From assembly GCF_030684215.1 (NCBI RefSeq), contig NZ_JAUXOV010000070.1, positions 310,001 to 374,000 on the forward strand: DNA of 64,000 nt. Direction: 5' to 3'. The stretch is from Pseudotabrizicola sp. (GTDB lineage: Bacteria > Pseudomonadota > Alphaproteobacteria > Rhodobacterales > Rhodobacteraceae). Made by a program: the position numbers and the translations under genes. Position 1 is the stretch's first letter. Every line of letters begins with the position of its first letter. The notes below the pieces were generated by a model. It did not search any database. It was not told the origin of the DNA and saw only the letters and a program-made list of their open reading frames with translations. This document shows positions 53,099-62,152 of the stretch, in pieces.

Positions 53099-54510
53099 GC
53101 CCGCACCTCCAGCACTGAAGTCTGGATGCCGTCCAGATCATGTACATAGCGCCGCAGCATGTTCTGGGCCGTTGTCAGGCGGTAAGCGCTTGAGGCCCGC
53201 ATATCTGACAGGGGCGAGAAATCCTGCGCCATCAGCGCCGCCGCCTGTTGCGCCGTGTCTGGTGTCATCGGTTTGCCCAGCAAAGCGGCTTCGACCGCCG
53301 CCGCCCGCTTTGGCGTGCCCGCCATGCCGCCAAAGGCAATGCGGGCATCGGTGATGGTGCCATCGGTCACAGTGAGGTTGAAACAGCCACAGACGGCAGA
53401 AATATCCTGATCGAAGCGTTTGGACAGTTTGTAGCAACGCAGATTGGGCGCAGCTGCCGGGATTGTCACGGCCTCGACAAATTCTCCGGGCAGGCGGTCC
53501 TGCTTGCGATACTCAAGGAAGAAATCCTCCAACGGCATCTGGCGGCGGGCCTCACCCCGGCGCAGGTGGAGCGTTGCGCCAAGCGCGATCAGTGCGGGCG
53601 GGCCGTCGCCGATGGGAGAGCCGTTCGCGATATTGCCGCCGATGGTCGCGGCATTGCGCACCTGCTCGCTGGAATAGCGCCGCAGAAGTTCGCCAAAGGA
53701 AGGAAACCGCGGGGCCAGTGCGCTGCGCAGATCGGCAATGGTCACGCCCGCGCCGATACGTAGGGTGTCGCCCTGATCCTCGATGTGTTGCAGATCTTCA
53801 ATGCCTGACAGAAAAGCGACCTGCGACAGGTCGCGCAACTGCTTGGTCACCCAAAGACCAACATCGGTGGCCCCGGCGATCAGGGTGGCTTCCGGGTTTG
53901 CCAGATACCACGCCGCCAGATCATCACTGTTGCGCGGGCGGAAGCCGTGTTGGGTGGGCTCTGACACCCCTCGGCCTTCGGCGTCACCCTCTCGGAGTAT
54001 TAGAGCCAAGTTGAAATCACGATCTGTCGCAATCCAGTCTGGCACTGGAGCTGATTCTGCGGCCTGCGCAGCCCGGATGATCGGCGCATAGCCGGTGCAG
54101 CGACACAGGTTTCCAGCCAGCTGGTCATCATGATCGGTAGCGCCATTCAGATGCGCGGTGGCCATCGAAACGATAAAGCCCGGCGTGCAGAAACCGCATT
54201 GAGAGCCGTGATGGTCGATCATCGCCCTTTGCACCGGGTGTGGCTGACCCTGCGGGCCACTGATGCCTTCGACCGTGCGCACGGCCTTGCCATCCAGTTG
54301 TGGCAAAAACAGGATACAGGCGTTCAGCGCCCGACTGCCCTGCGCATCGGTGACCATCACCGTGCAAGCCCCGCAATCGCCTTCGTTGCAGCCCTCTTTC
54401 GTACCTGTAAGGCCACGGGTTTCGCGCAGCCAGTCCAGAAGCGTCCGCGTGGGCGCCTCATCGGACACGCGGACAGGCGCTCCGTTCAGGAGAAACGCAA
54501 TCTGCGACAT
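53095..54510 (-). CDS. xdhA: Xanthine dehydrogenase, FeS/FAD subunit
   Basis: 471 residues from ATG 54510. Plant-type [2Fe-2S] site [13 protein letters not shown] with its fourth Cys in LNACILFLP; second [2Fe-2S] site [13 protein letters not shown]...[14 protein letters not shown] domain with [22 protein letters not shown] and [24 protein letters not shown]. It passes electrons from the Mo site to NAD. Residues about 166-183 ([19 protein letters not shown]) are the translation of a palindromic element at 53961-54015, in the linker between FeS and FAD domains. ATGA overlap with xdhB. Confidence 0.95.
   Translation of the reverse strand: MSQIAFLLNGAPVRVSDEAPTRTLLDWLRETRGLTGTKEGCNEGDCGACTVMVTDAQGSRALNACILFLPQLDGKAVRTVEGISGPQGQPHPVQRAMIDHHGSQCGFCTPGFIVSMATAHLNGATDHDDQLAGNLCRCTGYAPIIRAAQAAESAPVPDWIATDRDFNLALILREGDAEGRGVSEPTQHGFRPRNSDDLAAWYLANPEATLIAGATDVGLWVTKQLRDLSQVAFLSGIEDLQHIEDQGDTLRIGAGVTIADLRSALAPRFPSFGELLRRYSSEQVRNAATIGGNIANGSPIGDGPPALIALGATLHLRRGEARRQMPLEDFFLEYRKQDRLPGEFVEAVTIPAAAPNLRCYKLSKRFDQDISAVCGCFNLTVTDGTITDARIAFGGMAGTPKRAAAVEAALLGKPMTPDTAQQAAALMAQDFSPLSDMRASSAYRLTTAQNMLRRYVHDLDGIQTSVLEVRA
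53961..54015. repeat. Dispersed palindromic element inside xdhA
   Basis: On the minus strand: TTTCAACTTGGCTCTAATAC then TCCGAGAGGGTGACGCCGAA and GGCCGAGGGGTGTC. This has the arm-TACTCC-GCCGAAGGC plan of the other elements, with the arm partly decayed. It encodes [19 protein letters not shown] in frame. Confidence 0.5.
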
Positions 54511-54731
54511 ATGGTTCGTCCGCCGCCTTCTCCCCGTTAGAGGTTTTTTGCATACCCGCCCGATGCGGCGTAAAGCGAGCATGCACCCCTTATGTCCCTG
54601 TGAGATCATGAAGCAAGGTGCGACGCCACAAGGCAAGACAAATATCCAGGCAAGCATTTGAAGCACTCTCGGGATTTGCCGAAGAATGAGGCACCCTTTC
54701 CCCGGGCGGGATGCTTCGTTAGGCTGTGCCT

Positions 54732-57700
54732 ATGTCAAAAGCACCGCGATTCATTCACCTGCGCGTTCATACCGAACATTCCCTGCTGGAAGGGGCGGTT
54801 CCGGTCAAATCATTGGTCAAGCTGGCGGCCGCGTCCGATATGCCCGCCATTGCGGTGACGGACACCAACAACATGTTTGCCGCACTGGAGTTTTCAGTGA
54901 CAGCGCAAGGGGCGGGGGTGCAGCCGATTGTGGGCTGTCAGATCAGTCTTGCGCATGATCCGGCCCAGCCGGGTGAGCGCCCTCGAGCGCCGGCACCCAT
55001 CGTGCTGCTGGCGCAGAATGACGCAGGCTACATGAACCTGATGAAGCTGAATTCGTGCCTGTATCTGCGGGGCGATGGTCAGTTGCCACATGTGACGGTG
55101 GCCGATCTGATGCGACATGCGGACGGTCTGATCTGTCTGACCGGCGGACCGGACGGGCCATTGGGCCGGTTCCTCCAGGCCGGGCAGATGCCAAAGGCGC
55201 AGGCGTTGCTGGAGCAGATGGCGGCAGCGTTTCCGGGGCGGTTGTATGTGGAATTGCAGCGCCATCCAGGTGAAGGCGGGCGTTTGCCCCTAGCCGAGGC
55301 CGGGTCGGAACATGGGCATATCGAGCTGGCTTATGCCATGGGCCTGCCGCTGGTTGCCACCAATGATGTCTATTTCCCCAAGGCTGCGATGTATGAGGCT
55401 CATGACGCGCTGATCTGTATTGCCGAGGGCGCTTATGTTGACCAACAGCAGCCACGCCGCCGCCTGACGCCGCAGCACTATTTCAAATCCGAAGCCGAGA
55501 TGTGCGCGCTGTTCGCCGACCTGCCCGAAGCACTGGAGAATACGGTCGAAATCGCCCGCCGTTGCGCCTTTGCGGCCTACAAGCGCAAACCGATCCTGCC
55601 GAAATTTGCCGACGACGAGGTGCAGGAGTTGCGCCGTCAGGCCAATGCGGGCCTTCAGGCGCGGCTGGCGATCATTCCGCATGCAGTGACGCCCGAGGAA
55701 TATCAGGCACGGCTGGATTTCGAGTTGAACGTGATCGAGGGGATGGGCTTTCCCGGCTATTTCCTGATCGTGGCTGACTTCATCAAATGGGCGAAAGACA
55801 ATGGCATTCCAGTCGGGCCGGGCCGGGGCTCGGGGGCCGGGTCGCTGGTCGCCTACGCGCTGACCATCACTGACCTTGACCCCTTGCGCTATGCCCTGCT
55901 GTTCGAGCGGTTTCTGAACCCCGAGCGGGTGAGCATGCCCGACTTTGACATCGACTTCTGTATGGACCGCCGCGAGGAGGTGATTGCCTATGTGCAAAAC
56001 CGCTATGGGCGCGACAAGGTGGGGCAGATCATCACTTTTGGCGCTTTGCTGTCCAAAGCCGCCGTGCGCGATGTGGGGCGGGTGTTGCAGCTTTCCTATG
56101 GCCAGGTCGATCGTCTGTCGAAGATGATCCCGGTTGAAGGCGTGAAGCCGGTGTCTATCACCAAGGCATTGGCGGATGAGCCACGCCTGCGCGAAGCTGC
56201 GAAAGAAGAGGTTGTGGGGCGGCTGCTTGGCTATGCCCAGCAGATCGAAGGGCTGTACCGCAACGCATCGACCCATGCCGCCGGGGTGGTGATCGGCGAC
56301 CGTCCGCTGGATGAATTGGTGCCGTTATATCAGGACCCCCGGTCCGACATGCCCGCCACCCAGTTCAACATGAAATGGGTCGAAGCGGCGGGGTTGGTGA
56401 AGTTCGACTTTCTGGGTCTGAAGACGCTGACTGTGATCCAGAACGCGATGGACCTTTTGGCCCTGCGCGGCATCTCTTTCGACATCAACCTGATCCCGCT
56501 GGACGACAAACCCAGCTATGAGCTGTACGCCGCCGCCAAAACCGTCGCGGTGTTTCAGGTAGAATCCAGCGGCATGATGGATGCGCTGCGCCGGATGAAG
56601 CCGACCTGTATCGAGGATATCGTGGCACTGGTGGCGCTGTATCGTCCAGGCCCGATGGAGAATATCCCGGTCTATTGCGAGGTGAAAAACGGGCTGCGCG
56701 AGATTGAATCGCTACACCCGACCATCGACCCGATCCTGAAAGAGACGCAAGGCATCATCGTTTATCAGGAACAGGTGATGCAGATCGCGCAGGTCATGGG
56801 GGGGTATTCGCTGGGCGGGGCTGACCTGTTGCGTCGCGCGATGGGGAAAAAGATTGCCGAAGAAATGGCAAAGGAGCGGCCCAAATTCATTGACGGCGCC
56901 AAGAAAACCCACGGGATTGATGCGAAAAAAGCGGGCGAGGTGTTTGACCTGTTGGAGAAGTTCGCCAACTACGGGTTTAACAAATCCCACGCGGCCGCTT
57001 ATGCGGTTGTCAGCTATCAGACGGCCTATCTGAAAGCGAATTACCCGGTTGAATTCATGGCTGGGGTGATGAACTGCGATATCCACCTGACCGACAAGCT
57101 GGCTGTCTACAAACGCGAGGTGGACAAGCTGGGCATCACCATGGTCGCGCCTTGTGTGAACAGGTCTCTGGCCACATTTACTGTGCGCGAAGGGCAGTTG
57201 ATCTACGCCCTAGGCGCTTTGAAAAACGTCGGCGTCGAGGCGATGAAGCTGATCGTTGAGGCGCGGGGTGACAAGCCGTTTGCCAGTCTGTTCGACTGTG
57301 CCCGCCGCGTCGATCTGAAGCGTGTTGGCAAGCGCCCGATGGAAATGCTGGCCCGCGCCGGGGCGTTTGATCTGCTTGACCCCAACCGCGCCCGCGTGTT
57401 TGAGGCGCTCGATGCACTGGTCTCCTATTCCGCCGCGATCCATGAGGCTAAATCCAGCAATCAGGTGTCGCTGTTTGGCGAGGCTGGTGCAGATATACCC
57501 GAACCGCGCCTGCCATTTCGCGATGACTGGCAGCCTGTGGAACGGCTGGGGCATGAACATCAGGCCGTTGGCTTTTACCTGTCGGGCCACCCGCTGGATG
57601 ATTACATGGGGCCCTTGAAGCGCCGCGATGTGAAAACCCTGACCGAGATCACCGCGCTTGCCCAACGTGGCCCGCTGATTGCCAAGATCGCAGGCTCGGT

Positions 57701-58163
57701 CGCGTCAAAACAGGAACGCAAATCGGCCAAGGGCAACCGGTTTGCCTTTGTCCAACTGTCGGACCCGACCGGCCTGTATGAGGTCACCGTGTTCTCCGAC
57801 GTGCTGGAAGCCGCGCGCGATTTTCTGGAGCCGGGGCGGAACGTGGTGCTGACCGTGAAGGTCGACCCCGATGGCGATGGCGTCAAAATGCTGGCCAATG
57901 GCGTGCAACCGATTGATGCGGTGGCCGATCAGGCCGGGGCATCCGACATGCGCATCCACCTGAACCGGCTTGAGGCTGTGCCCTCACTCGCGGCACTGCT
58001 GGCAAAGGTCGAAGGCCGCAATCGCGCCCAGATCACCCTTTGCGTGCCCGACGATCAAGGCCGCGAAATCGACATGATCCTGCCAAACCCCTACCCGATC
58101 ACCCCGCAGATCAAGGGCGCGATCAAGGCGATGCAGGGTGTAGTGATGGTGGAAGAGGTGTGA
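54732..58163 (+). CDS. dnaE: DNA polymerase III alpha subunit (replicative DnaE1 type)
   Basis: 1143 residues. PHP domain at the start (FIHLRVHTEHSLLEGAVPVKSL; AIAVTDTNNMFAALEF); catalytic palm with PDFDIDFCMDRR (D404 and D406, matching E. coli D401/D403) and VGPGRGSGAGSLVAYAL; then FNKSHAAAYAVVSYQTAYLKANYPVEFMAG, a helix-hairpin-helix part, and a C-terminal OB-fold (KGNRFAFVQLSDPTGLYEVTVFSD). It copies the chromosome. ATG 54732 is chosen over GTG 54726 by similarity. Divergent from xdhA (221 bp without further genes). Confidence 0.97.
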   Translation: MSKAPRFIHLRVHTEHSLLEGAVPVKSLVKLAAASDMPAIAVTDTNNMFAALEFSVTAQGAGVQPIVGCQISLAHDPAQPGERPRAPAPIVLLAQNDAGYMNLMKLNSCLYLRGDGQLPHVTVADLMRHADGLICLTGGPDGPLGRFLQAGQMPKAQALLEQMAAAFPGRLYVELQRHPGEGGRLPLAEAGSEHGHIELAYAMGLPLVATNDVYFPKAAMYEAHDALICIAEGAYVDQQQPRRRLTPQHYFKSEAEMCALFADLPEALENTVEIARRCAFAAYKRKPILPKFADDEVQELRRQANAGLQARLAIIPHAVTPEEYQARLDFELNVIEGMGFPGYFLIVADFIKWAKDNGIPVGPGRGSGAGSLVAYALTITDLDPLRYALLFERFLNPERVSMPDFDIDFCMDRREEVIAYVQNRYGRDKVGQIITFGALLSKAAVRDVGRVLQLSYGQVDRLSKMIPVEGVKPVSITKALADEPRLREAAKEEVVGRLLGYAQQIEGLYRNASTHAAGVVIGDRPLDELVPLYQDPRSDMPATQFNMKWVEAAGLVKFDFLGLKTLTVIQNAMDLLALRGISFDINLIPLDDKPSYELYAAAKTVAVFQVESSGMMDALRRMKPTCIEDIVALVALYRPGPMENIPVYCEVKNGLREIESLHPTIDPILKETQGIIVYQEQVMQIAQVMGGYSLGGADLLRRAMGKKIAEEMAKERPKFIDGAKKTHGIDAKKAGEVFDLLEKFANYGFNKSHAAAYAVVSYQTAYLKANYPVEFMAGVMNCDIHLTDKLAVYKREVDKLGITMVAPCVNRSLATFTVREGQLIYALGALKNVGVEAMKLIVEARGDKPFASLFDCARRVDLKRVGKRPMEMLARAGAFDLLDPNRARVFEALDALVSYSAAIHEAKSSNQVSLFGEAGADIPEPRLPFRDDWQPVERLGHEHQAVGFYLSGHPLDDYMGPLKRRDVKTLTEITALAQRGPLIAKIAGSVASKQERKSAKGNRFAFVQLSDPTGLYEVTVFSDVLEAARDFLEPGRNVVLTVKVDPDGDGVKMLANGVQPIDAVADQAGASDMRIHLNRLEAVPSLAALLAKVEGRNRAQITLCVPDDQGREIDMILPNPYPITPQIKGAIKAMQGVVMVEEV

Positions 58164-58299
58164 GGGGGGCTTCGCGGGATGATGCAAAGCTTCGCTGCAA
58201 GGACTCGGAATCGATGCACCAGCCAACAATACTTTCAAAAACTTCGTTGCTGCAAACGCCATTTCTAACATTAAAATTCATCTAACAGGGATCAACTCG

Positions 58300-58839
58300 A
58301 TGGTATTACTTCCCTATGAGCTTTCATCTGTGGTGAACGACATGCATCAGGCAAGGGATGCAAAACTATACTATCCCTGCCTCTTAGTTGCATTGACGCT
58401 CCCTGAAATTTGCAGCGGATTATTACTTCCAAAGAATAGCCTTGTGAAACAAGTTCACTACGTAGATTTTGTAAACACTTACTCATCACCGCAAGAACTG
58501 GGCGATGATGGTCTTGGTGTCTTTAGGTTAAGGGGGGGGCTTGTTCACCGAGGCGATATGAGGGGGCATCCGCACTACAGGGCGACGCATGTGATATTCT
58601 CAGTTCCTGAAGCCAGCGGCAAAATACACGGTGTGTCGATTGAAGCCGGTCAAAAGACCGCAGCAATGTTCGATCTCGATACTTTTATAGCCGGAATGGA
58701 TGCTGCGGTTCGACGCTGGTATATTGCAAACAAAAATGACGCCCAGCTTTCCGAAAACCTACCACACCTAATTCGGTATAGCCCAACAGGTGTTTCGCCA
58801 TTCACGAAAGGACTGTCAGCAATTGTAAGTGGGAGTTGA
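58300..58839 (+). CDS. Hypothetical protein, AT-rich orphan gene
   Basis: 179 residues. No known function. In 58381-58500 I count 48 G/C of 120 (40%), far below the flanking dnaE; codon use is also different (many ATA, TTA, AAA). Visible motifs: ARDAKLYYPCLLVALTLPEICSGL, VHYVDFVNTYSS and LGVFRLRGGLVHRGD. The LTLPEIC...Y..W/F..Y...LR..LVHRG pattern recalls a family of small hypothetical proteins spread across many bacteria, often in variable regions; this is from memory. ATG 58300 after AGGGA. Likely acquired by transfer and inserted between dnaE and the DUF1489 gene. Confidence 0.7.
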   Translation: MVLLPYELSSVVNDMHQARDAKLYYPCLLVALTLPEICSGLLLPKNSLVKQVHYVDFVNTYSSPQELGDDGLGVFRLRGGLVHRGDMRGHPHYRATHVIFSVPEASGKIHGVSIEAGQKTAAMFDLDTFIAGMDAAVRRWYIANKNDAQLSENLPHLIRYSPTGVSPFTKGLSAIVSGS

Positions 58840-58960
58840 ATGCATGCTTCTTTCTCAAATGTGGTGGGTATTGCGCCTCCTCAATCTTGAGTTGTGTTCG
58901 TAATGAGAGGTGAGCAAACTTTACGCCCGTTGGGCGTATTGTCTATGGATGCCCCCGCCC

Positions 58961-59392
58961 TCACCTCAAGCCGAACTCCGCCATCGCCTCCGCCAGCCCC
59001 GGCGGCAGCGCTTCTTCCTTCTCCCGCCCCGGCAGCAGGTCGGGGGGCGCGTCTTTCGGGTCCAGATAGCGCCAGCCCTGGAACGGGCGGCGCGGTGCGC
59101 CTTGGGTGCGGGTTACCTCGGCATTCAGCACGATAGCGCAGCGGGAGATGCCGTCGTCGCCCGTCACCTGCTCCAGCCCGACAATCTTTTGCCGCGCCAG
59201 CACCACGCCCTTGATCACCCAATACAGCGACCCGCCCGCAAGCACCTCATCCGCGCGCTTTGGCCACATGCGGGTGACATGCACGGCGCAGTCTTTGGGC
59301 CAGCGCGTCCGCTGGCTGGTTTGCCAGTCCAGCAAATCCTCCACGCTGTCGGCGCCGACACAGAGTTTCAGGATGTGAATATGATCTGTCAC
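58961..59392 (-). CDS. DUF1489 family protein
   Basis: 143 residues from GTG 59392 (GAGG upstream). Alphaproteobacterial DUF1489: HILKLCVGADSVEDLLDWQ, HVTRMWPKRADEVLAGGSLYWVIKGVVLARQKI, RCAIVLNAEVTRTQGAPRRPFQGWRYLDPKDAPPDL (by its ends). Function unknown; members are cytoplasmic and possibly nucleic-acid related. The frame is open to 59503 but that part overlaps the nrdJ leader and is not conserved. Confidence 0.88.
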   Translation of the reverse strand: MTDHIHILKLCVGADSVEDLLDWQTSQRTRWPKDCAVHVTRMWPKRADEVLAGGSLYWVIKGVVLARQKIVGLEQVTGDDGISRCAIVLNAEVTRTQGAPRRPFQGWRYLDPKDAPPDLLPGREKEEALPPGLAEAMAEFGLR

Positions 59393-59520
59393 CGACTCAT
59401 TCCTCGCTTCTGAACAGGCAGCATAGGGCGCTACACCGTGACGGCAAGGCGTTGACCCGAGGGCGATAGGGGCGTATTTTGTGCCTTCATCCTCAATCCC
59501 CACAAAAACAAGGCTTTCCC

Positions 59521-61797
59521 ATGTCCCGATTCGCTGCGCCCATTGCCGAACAGATCTGGGATATGAAATACCGGCTCAAGACGCAGGACGGCACGCCAAT
59601 TGATGGCTCGGTGGAGGACACATGGCGCCGGATCGCCCGCGCGATGGCGGCTGTCGAGAAAGATCCGGCCCTGTGGGAAGAAAAATTCTACCACGCGCTG
59701 GAAGATTTCAAATACCTGCCCGCAGGCCGCATCACCGCAGGCGCAGGCACCGGGCGCGCGGTCACGCTGTTCAACTGCTTTGTCATGGGCACGATCCCCG
59801 ACAACATGGGTGGCATCTTTGACGGGCTGAAAGAGGCCGCGCTGACCATGCAGCAGGGCGGCGGCATTGGCTATGATTTCAGCACGATCCGCCCGCGCGG
59901 AGCCGAGGTGAAGGGCGTCGCGGCCGATGCCTCTGGCCCGCTGTCGTTCATGGATGTCTGGGATGCGATGTGCCGCACCATCATGTCGGCAGGCAGCCGC
60001 CGGGGGGCCATGATGGCCACCATGCGCTGCGACCACCCAGACATTGAGGCGTTCATCGAGGCCAAGAAAGACCCCGCCCGCCTGCGCATGTTCAACCTGT
60101 CGGTGCTGGTGACAGACCCGTTCATGGCCGCGGTCAAGGCCGATGGGCCGTGGGAGCTGCTGTTCGATGGCAAGGTCTACAAAACGCTGCAAGCGCGCGA
60201 TCTGTGGAACAAGATCATGCGCAACACCTTTGATTTCGCCGAACCGGGTGTGATCTTCATCGACCGTATCAACACGATGAACAACCTGAGCTATTGCGAA
60301 ACCATCGCCGCCACCAACCCCTGCGGTGAACAGCCGCTGCCACCTTACGGCGCCTGCCTGCTCGGCAGCATCAACATGGCGGCGCTGATTGCGAACCCCT
60401 TTGCCGATGATGCCGCACTCGATCTAGGCGCGCTGGACGATCTGGTGCGCACCGCCGTTCGGATGATGGACAATGTTGTCGACGCTAGCCGCTTCCCCCT
60501 GCCGCAGCAAGAGGCCGAGGCGCAGGCGAAACGCCGCATCGGCCTTGGCGTCACCGGGCTTGCTGACGCCCTGCTGATGATCGGCGCGCGCTATGGTAGC
60601 GTTGACGCGGCGACCATCACCGAACAATGGATGCACGCTATCGCGCGGTCGTCCTATCTCGCTTCGGTGGACCTTGCCCGCGAAAAGGGCGCGTTCCCGC
60701 TGTTTGATGCCGATAAATACCTCGCCTCCGGGTCGCTCACCCATATGGACGCCGATGTGAAAGACGCGATCCGCCAGCATGGCATTCGCAACGCGCTGCT
60801 GACTTCGATCGCGCCAACCGGCACCATCAGCCTGTATGCAGGCAACGTGTCGTCTGGGATCGAGCCGGTGTTTGCCTATGCCTACACCCGCAAGGTGCTG
60901 CAAAAAGACGGCTCGCGCACCGAGGAAGAGGTCGTCGATTACGCCGTCCGCTTGTGGCGCGAAAAGATGGGTGATGCACCCCTGCCGGATTATTTCGTCA
61001 ACGCCCAGACCCTGCCGCCGCTGGATCATGTGCGGATGCAGGCCGCCGCGCAGAAATGGATCGACAGCAGCATTTCCAAAACCATCAACTGCCCAGAAGA
61101 CATCAGCTTTGAAGATTTCCAGCAGGTCTATATGGCTGCGTGGGATCAGGGCTGCAAAGGCTGCACCACCTACCGCCCCAATGACGTGACCGGATCGGTG
61201 CTGACCGTGTCTGAATCCTCTGACAAGACCCCGTCTGAAGCTCCGGCAAGTGCCCAGCAGGATGGTGAGGTGATCTACCTGTCGGAACCCCTCGACCGCC
61301 CCGCTGCGCTGGAGGGGGCCACTTACAAACTGAAATGGCCTGGCTCGGAACACGCGCTTTATATCACGGTGAATGACATCATCATCTCGGGCCACCGCCG
61401 CCCGTTTGAGGTCTTCATCAACTCCAAGAACATGGAGCATTTCGCATGGACCGTCGCACTTACGCGGATGATCTCGGCCGTATTCCGTCGTGGCGGTGAT
61501 ATTTCCTTTGTCGTCGAGGAACTGAAAGCCGTCTTCGACCCGCGCGGCGGTGCATGGATGGAGGGCAAATATATTCCGTCGATCCTTGCCGCGATTGGTG
61601 GCGTGATCGAACGCCACCTGATTGAAATCGGCTTCATTGAGGGCGAGGGCATGGGTCTGAAATCTGACCCGCATGCCGAAGTCGTCGCTATCGGCGCACC
61701 GCGCGGCAAAAGCTGCTCCAGCTGTGGTGGATTTGAGATGCGCATGGTTGAGGGCTGCATGACCTGCGCAAGCTGCGGCTATTCAAAATGTGGCTGA
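59521..61797 (+). CDS. nrdJ: Adenosylcobalamin-dependent ribonucleotide reductase (class II)
   Basis: 758 residues. It makes deoxyribonucleotides without oxygen or a tyrosyl radical. TLFNCFVMG holds one active-site Cys; NPCGEQPLPPYGACLLGSIN is the radical-site Asn-Cys-Glu block; TSIAPTGTISLYAGNVSSGIEP is the substrate phosphate loop; the C-terminal zinc ribbon is CSSCGG...CMTCASCGYSKCG. ATG 59521. No cobalamin riboswitch was recognised in the short leader. The corrinoid adenosyltransferase at 11.3-11.9 kb supplies the cofactor. Confidence 0.95.
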   Translation: MSRFAAPIAEQIWDMKYRLKTQDGTPIDGSVEDTWRRIARAMAAVEKDPALWEEKFYHALEDFKYLPAGRITAGAGTGRAVTLFNCFVMGTIPDNMGGIFDGLKEAALTMQQGGGIGYDFSTIRPRGAEVKGVAADASGPLSFMDVWDAMCRTIMSAGSRRGAMMATMRCDHPDIEAFIEAKKDPARLRMFNLSVLVTDPFMAAVKADGPWELLFDGKVYKTLQARDLWNKIMRNTFDFAEPGVIFIDRINTMNNLSYCETIAATNPCGEQPLPPYGACLLGSINMAALIANPFADDAALDLGALDDLVRTAVRMMDNVVDASRFPLPQQEAEAQAKRRIGLGVTGLADALLMIGARYGSVDAATITEQWMHAIARSSYLASVDLAREKGAFPLFDADKYLASGSLTHMDADVKDAIRQHGIRNALLTSIAPTGTISLYAGNVSSGIEPVFAYAYTRKVLQKDGSRTEEEVVDYAVRLWREKMGDAPLPDYFVNAQTLPPLDHVRMQAAAQKWIDSSISKTINCPEDISFEDFQQVYMAAWDQGCKGCTTYRPNDVTGSVLTVSESSDKTPSEAPASAQQDGEVIYLSEPLDRPAALEGATYKLKWPGSEHALYITVNDIIISGHRRPFEVFINSKNMEHFAWTVALTRMISAVFRRGGDISFVVEELKAVFDPRGGAWMEGKYIPSILAAIGGVIERHLIEIGFIEGEGMGLKSDPHAEVVAIGAPRGKSCSSCGGFEMRMVEGCMTCASCGYSKCG

Positions 61798-62152
61798 AAA
61801 GCCTGATGAACACCACCCATGTAGAACCAACCATAAGAGAGCCACTTTGACGGTTTTGTTTGCCACTCGCCAAGCATAACTTTGCCACGACTGGCTAAAC
61901 CATTGAAATCGCTAGAGTCCCAAAGTGCCGTCCCGAGAGGGGCGGCATCTTTGTTTTGGGCCGCATCCAAGGCCCCCAGGCTTGACGAAAGCAGGGTTTA
62001 GCCACCTATTTCAGACCATGACATCGACGCACTAACCCAACCTGACGACCGGCCGCCCCCCGGGAAAACCCTACAGGGCACAGAGCCACAGCCACCGAAA
62101 CAGACCGCCACGACACTGGTCGAGCCCCGCTCGCACTGGAAGGAGACGTATT
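61798..62152. other. Gene-free stretch between nrdJ and the AAA+ cassette
   Basis: 355 bp. It contains a terminator-like hairpin at 61922-61952 and, directly before the AAA+ gene, a strong ribosome site AAGGAGACGTATT. No tRNA or integrase remnant is seen. It is the likely left border of the accessory cassette. Confidence 0.55.
61922..61952 (+). terminator. Terminator-like hairpin downstream of nrdJ
   Basis: AAAG-TGCCGTCCC pairs with GGGGCGGCA-T-CTTT (one G-T pair and one bulged base) over GAGA, followed by GTTTTGGG. It is 125 nt after the nrdJ stop, rather far. Confidence 0.5.

Noticed and set aside
62118-62140. GGTCGAGCCCCGCTCG before the AAA+ gene, similar to a tRNA T-arm and so a possible attachment site
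   Set aside because: No acceptor stem, anticodon arm or CCA end fits around it; it is only a short GC hairpin.
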